Below, piece after piece: positions 7,257 to 9,794 of a stretch of 9,794 nucleotides of DNA. The first letter of the stretch is position 1. Every line of letters starts with the position of its first letter. The stretch comes from an uncultured Eubacteriales bacterium (GTDB lineage Bacteria > Bacillota > Clostridia > Lachnospirales > CAG-274): contig CAJKOJ010000070.1 of the NCBI GenBank assembly GCA_905201505.1, positions 1 to 9,794 on the forward strand, written 5' to 3'. Both the position numbers and the translations under genes were made by a program. The notes below the pieces were generated by a model. The model did no database searches. It worked only from the letters and a program-made list of their open reading frames with translations, and was not told the origin of the DNA.

Positions 7257-7694
7257 TTATTGACCTGTAACACTGCTGTTTGCATTATTGGTATTTGTGC
7301 CGCTTGTTGCACCGCCGCCGTTTGTTGTGCCGTTGCCGTTGTCACCACCGATACTGTCAACAGCATTACCGATGCCGTCACCAATGTCTTCAACAGCGTT
7401 GCCGATGCCGGTGTCTACATCTCCTACAGCATTTCCAGCATCATTACCGATATTATTATCAGTTCCGTTTGTTGAATTGTTGGTATCACCATTTACACCT
7501 GTACCTGTTCCGGCACCGTTGCCATTCATTGTGTCATTGCCTGTATTTGTGCCATTGTCTGTGCCGGTACCATTTCCGCCGTTTGTATCAGTTGTGTTAG
7601 TGCCTGTACCTGTAGTATTGTTATCATTTGAACCACAGCCTACAAAGGCTAAAGTAAGACAGACAAGAGCGAGGAATGATAATTTTCTTAACAT
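7257..7694 (-). CDS. small Gly/Asn/Thr/Asp-rich lipoprotein with 11-residue repeats
   Basis: This 145-residue predicted secreted lipoprotein matches no domain I recognise. The signal peptide has MLRK, a hydrophobic core (5-18) and a lipobox AFVGC with the lipidated Cys20; Phe at -3 is less usual than Leu. After Cys20 the chain is low-complexity Gly, Asn, Thr, Asp with no Lys, Arg, His, Pro, Phe, Tyr or Trp, so the mature part is strongly acidic. Residues 21-80 and 118-145 look disordered. Residues 82-117 form an ordered-looking segment with an 11-residue repeat. The start is firm: AAGGAGG (7703-7709, minus strand) lies 8 bases upstream of ATG. The gene stands alone, convergent with uvrC and divergent from malQ. 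Likely location is the outer face of the membrane or within the wall; role unknown. A flexible surface spacer or wall-associated protein is only a guess. Confidence 0.85.
   Translation of the reverse strand: MLRKLSFLALVCLTLAFVGCGSNDNNTTGTGTNTTDTNGGNGTGTDNGTNTGNDTMNGNGAGTGTGVNGDTNNSTNGTDNNIGNDAGNAVGDVDTGIGNAVEDIGDGIGNAVDSIGGDNGNGTTNGGGATSGTNTNNANSSVTGQ
7338..7436 (-). repeat. three 11-residue repeats (GNAV...) inside the lipoprotein
   Basis: The tetrapeptide GNAV starts at residues 87, 98 and 109, an exact 11-residue period; the first two units end in G-I and the third does not. Hydrophobic residues fall at 82, 86, 89/90, 93, 97, 100/101, 104, 108, 111/112 and 115, a 3-4-4 spacing. The DNA copies differ at third codon positions, so this is not a fresh slippage product. 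Confidence 0.75.
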
Positions 7695-7800
7695 ATTCTT
7701 TTCCTCCTTAGGTTAATTATTTAGGTTTTCCTCAATATTTAGTATATGCAATAAGTTTAAATATAAATTAGAAAATATTAACAAAAGAGAGGTGTTTGTA
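7695..7800. other. divergent intergenic region, lipoprotein/malQ
   Basis: These 106 bases hold the two ribosome sites: minus-strand AAGGAGG at 7703-7709 and plus-strand GAGAGG at 7787-7792. Promoters are not clear. Rightward, TTAGTA (7739-7744), 17 bases and TATAAA (7762-7767) is a weak candidate for malQ. Leftward, TATACT (complement of 7741-7746) has no good -35. I see no riboswitch or CcpA-type cre site by eye. Confidence 0.4.
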
Positions 7801-9360
7801 ATGAGAAAATGCGGAGTTTTAGTTCATCCTTCAAGTTTTCCTTCAAGGTTTGGAATTGGAGATTTATACTATTCAAAGAAATTTATAGATTTTTTAAAAG
7901 AGTCAGGACAAAAGCTATGGCAAATTCTCCCTTTGGGTCATACAGGTTTTGGCGACTCACCTTATCAAAGTTTTTCTACCTTTGCAGGAAATCCTTTGCT
8001 TATAAGTCCTGATTTGTTGGCGGAAGATGGTCTTTTGAATGAAAAGGATTTTGAAAATGTTCCGCCATTTAATTGTAAAAAAGTTGACTATGGAAATGTA
8101 ATAGGGTATAAATATGATTTATACAAAAAGGCTTATATAAAATTTGATTTCAATAATAAAGATTATTTGAATTTTTGCGGTGAGAACAGCTTTTGGCTTG
8201 AGGATTATGCTTTATTTATGGCTTGCAAAAATTACTTTATTGCTAAAAGAAGAAATACATACGAGAGTGAAGAGTATAAACTATATTATAAAAATGCAAG
8301 TAAATATATGGACAATAATTCTATAAAAGATTGTTTTTACGGAGGGGCATGGAACAGTTTTCCTAAAAAACTCAGGGACAGAGATGATGAGGCGATAGAA
8401 GAATACAGAAAATTGCTTATTGATGAAGTGAATTTTTATAAGTTTATTCAGTTTGAATTTGATAAACAGTGGATTGATGTAAAAAAGTATGCAAATAAAT
8501 GCGGAGTAGAAATTGTAGGGGATATTCCTATATTTGTGGCAAGTGACAGCTCGGATACATGGAGCAGGAGAGAACTTTTCTACATAAACACAAAAGGATT
8601 TACTACAAAGATAGCAGGTGTACCGCCTGATTATTTCAGCAAGACAGGGCAGCTGTGGGGGAATCCTTTGTACAATTGGAAAAGACATAAGGAAGAAAAC
8701 TATGACTGGTGGGTAAAAAGGACAGAAAATATATTAAAGTGGGTAGATGTTGTAAGAATAGATCACTTCAGAGGTTTTGAAAGCTATTGGTCTGTGCCCA
8801 TGGGAGAAGAAACTGCAGAAAACGGAAAGTGGAACAAAGGTCCAAAAACAGAGGTATTTGAAGCTATAAAAGAAAGGCTGGGGTCTCTTAATATAATAGC
8901 TGAGGATTTAGGGGATTTAAATGAAGAGGTTATTGAATTAAGGGACAGTCTAGAACTGCCGGGTATGAAGATTTTGCAGTTTGCATTTGATAACTGTGAA
9001 AATTCATATTTGCCTCATAATTATGAAAAAAATAATTTTGTTGTGTATACAGGTACGCATGACAATGATACAACTGTAGGCTGGTATAATGAACAAAGTG
9101 AAAAAGACAAGGATTATATAAGAAGATATATGAATGTAAGCGGTGAAAATATTAATTGGGATTTGATAAGACTTGCTGTATCTTCTAGTGCAAAATATTG
9201 TATTATACCGATACAGGATATTATTGGACTGGGCAGTGAGGCAAGAATGAATGTCCCTGGTAAAAGAGATGGTAACTGGCAGTTTAGGTTTGAGGAAGAA
9301 GATTTAAAAGATAATATGGCTGAAAAGCTTAAATATCTTTGTAAGTTATTCAACAGATAA
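7801..9360 (+). CDS. malQ: 4-alpha-glucanotransferase (amylomaltase, GH77)
   Basis: This 519-residue cytosolic enzyme moves alpha-1,4-glucan segments between malto-oligosaccharides, releasing glucose, in maltodextrin or glycogen use. Near the N-terminus are GVLVHPSSFPSRFGIGD (5-21) and DSPYQSFSTFAGNPLLISP (52-70), both characteristic of GH77. The catalytic set is complete: nucleophile Asp321 in VRIDHFRG, acid/base Glu368 in IIAEDLG and transition-state Asp421 in THDND. LPGMKILQFAF (386-396) is another family block. Length matches the usual 490-530 residues of the bacterial short form, without the N-terminal extension of E. coli MalQ. The start at 7801 is chosen because GAGAGG (7787-7792) is 8 bases upstream; an in-frame GTG at 7792 overlaps that site. 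No other glycan-degrading gene is in the window. The next gene starts 25 bases downstream with no terminator between, suggesting an operon. Confidence 0.96.
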   Translation: MRKCGVLVHPSSFPSRFGIGDLYYSKKFIDFLKESGQKLWQILPLGHTGFGDSPYQSFSTFAGNPLLISPDLLAEDGLLNEKDFENVPPFNCKKVDYGNVIGYKYDLYKKAYIKFDFNNKDYLNFCGENSFWLEDYALFMACKNYFIAKRRNTYESEEYKLYYKNASKYMDNNSIKDCFYGGAWNSFPKKLRDRDDEAIEEYRKLLIDEVNFYKFIQFEFDKQWIDVKKYANKCGVEIVGDIPIFVASDSSDTWSRRELFYINTKGFTTKIAGVPPDYFSKTGQLWGNPLYNWKRHKEENYDWWVKRTENILKWVDVVRIDHFRGFESYWSVPMGEETAENGKWNKGPKTEVFEAIKERLGSLNIIAEDLGDLNEEVIELRDSLELPGMKILQFAFDNCENSYLPHNYEKNNFVVYTGTHDNDTTVGWYNEQSEKDKDYIRRYMNVSGENINWDLIRLAVSSSAKYCIIPIQDIIGLGSEARMNVPGKRDGNWQFRFEEEDLKDNMAEKLKYLCKLFNR

Positions 9361-9385
9361 AATTATACACATTCGGAGAAGTAAT

Positions 9386-9794
9386 ATGAACGGTAAGAGA
9401 TATTATATAATTGATTATATCAGAGTGTTTGTAATTATAAATATGATTTTGTATCATACTGTCTGGGATATGGTATATATGTTTGGCAGTGACTATATGT
9501 GGTTTAAGGGCAGCTTTGGACATATTTGGCAAAGGTTTATATGTATTACATTTATATTTTTATCAGGTTTTTGCTGGTCTATAAGCAGAAGTCATCTGAA
9601 GAGGGGAATATATATACTTGTATGCAGTTTTATTATAACTGCTGTTACTGTTATATTTATACCAAAGTCAGCGATAAAATTTGGCATACTTACGTTAATA
9701 AGTTCATCTGTTTTGATTATGATTCCTCTTGAAAAATTACTTAAATATATTAATAACTCTTTGGGATTAATATTATCTGTATTACTTTATATAT
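9386..9794 (+). CDS. DUF1624/HGSNAT-like membrane acyltransferase, 5' part only
   Basis: The frame is open from ATG 9386 to the right edge (136 codons), so the gene is cut by the window, not broken. The start is supported by GGAG (9375-9378), 7 bases upstream. Family signs of the bacterial DUF1624 (heparan-alpha-glucosaminide N-acetyltransferase-like) proteins are: an N-terminal basic patch and IDYIRVFVIINM, in the place of the common LDxxRG; Tyr-His (23-24) followed by Trp27-Asp28; and FLSGFCWSISRSHLKRG (58-74). Hydrophobic segments can be read at about 12-32, 48-66, 74-92 and 98-116. Phe-Gly-Ile-Leu (99-102) is followed by Thr, where some relatives have His. Human HGSNAT transfers acetyl groups across a membrane onto a sugar amine; the bacterial substrate is unknown, with cell-surface glycan acylation as inference. 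It is probably co-transcribed with malQ, which does not prove a shared pathway. Confidence 0.82.
   Translation, partial: MNGKRYYIIDYIRVFVIINMILYHTVWDMVYMFGSDYMWFKGSFGHIWQRFICITFIFLSGFCWSISRSHLKRGIYILVCSFIITAVTVIFIPKSAIKFGILTLISSSVLIMIPLEKLLKYINNSLGLILSVLLYI

Noticed and set aside
7260..7716. Long open frames in all three plus-strand frames opposite the lipoprotein, including a Pro/Val-rich one of 142 codons (7288-7716)
   Set aside because: They follow from the skewed codons of the minus-strand gene, which leave few stops on the other strand. The minus gene has a signal peptide, lipobox and strong ribosome site; the plus frames have none and only low-complexity sequence.
9526..9732. 68-codon plus-strand frame
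   Set aside because: It overlaps the DUF1624 gene in another frame, with no ribosome site or recognisable protein; a shadow frame.
1..9794. Mobile elements, CRISPR arrays, tRNA or rRNA genes, defence genes
   Set aside because: No transposase, integrase, regularly spaced repeats, structural RNA or defence domains could be seen by eye on either strand.

Overview
The window reads as ordinary chromosome from a low-GC Gram-positive anaerobe, most likely one of the Clostridia (Bacillota). The evidence is AT-rich DNA, strong AGGAGG-type ribosome sites, a FeoA-FeoB fusion, a DUF4364 protein, a SpoVB-type flippase and a clostridial-type DUF1624 membrane protein. I cannot name genus or species. Genus-level hints such as Lachnospiraceae relatives are inference only.

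Layout, left to right. Positions 1-200 are non-coding and hold a candidate leftward promoter and a better rightward one. A two-gene unit follows (201-2911): a small ArsC/Spx-type thioredoxin-fold protein whose stop overlaps the start of a fused FeoA-FeoB ferrous iron transporter by 4 bases. A 192-base AT-rich gap carries two promoter-like sequences. It leads to a DUF4364 winged-helix protein (3104-3682), which converges on a leftward SpoVB/MurJ-like lipid flippase (3718-5226) across one shared hairpin terminator. The flippase is divergent from uvrC (5356-7215), the incision nuclease subunit of nucleotide excision repair. uvrC converges, again across one shared hairpin, on a leftward 145-residue lipoprotein made almost wholly of Gly, Asn, Thr and Asp (7257-7694). 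Divergent from that lipoprotein is malQ, a 4-alpha-glucanotransferase (7801-9360). It is followed after 25 bases by a DUF1624 membrane acyltransferase-like gene cut by the right edge (9386 to the end).

The genes do not form one pathway. The supported functional links are local: ArsC-like with FeoAB by translational coupling, and malQ with the DUF1624 gene as a probable operon. I see no mobile element, CRISPR array, tRNA, rRNA or defence system. Nothing here is convincingly a new biological system. The most unusual item is the lipoprotein with an 11-residue Gly-rich repeat. The next most unusual are the dyad-symmetric promoter regions upstream of the iron operon and of the DUF4364 gene.
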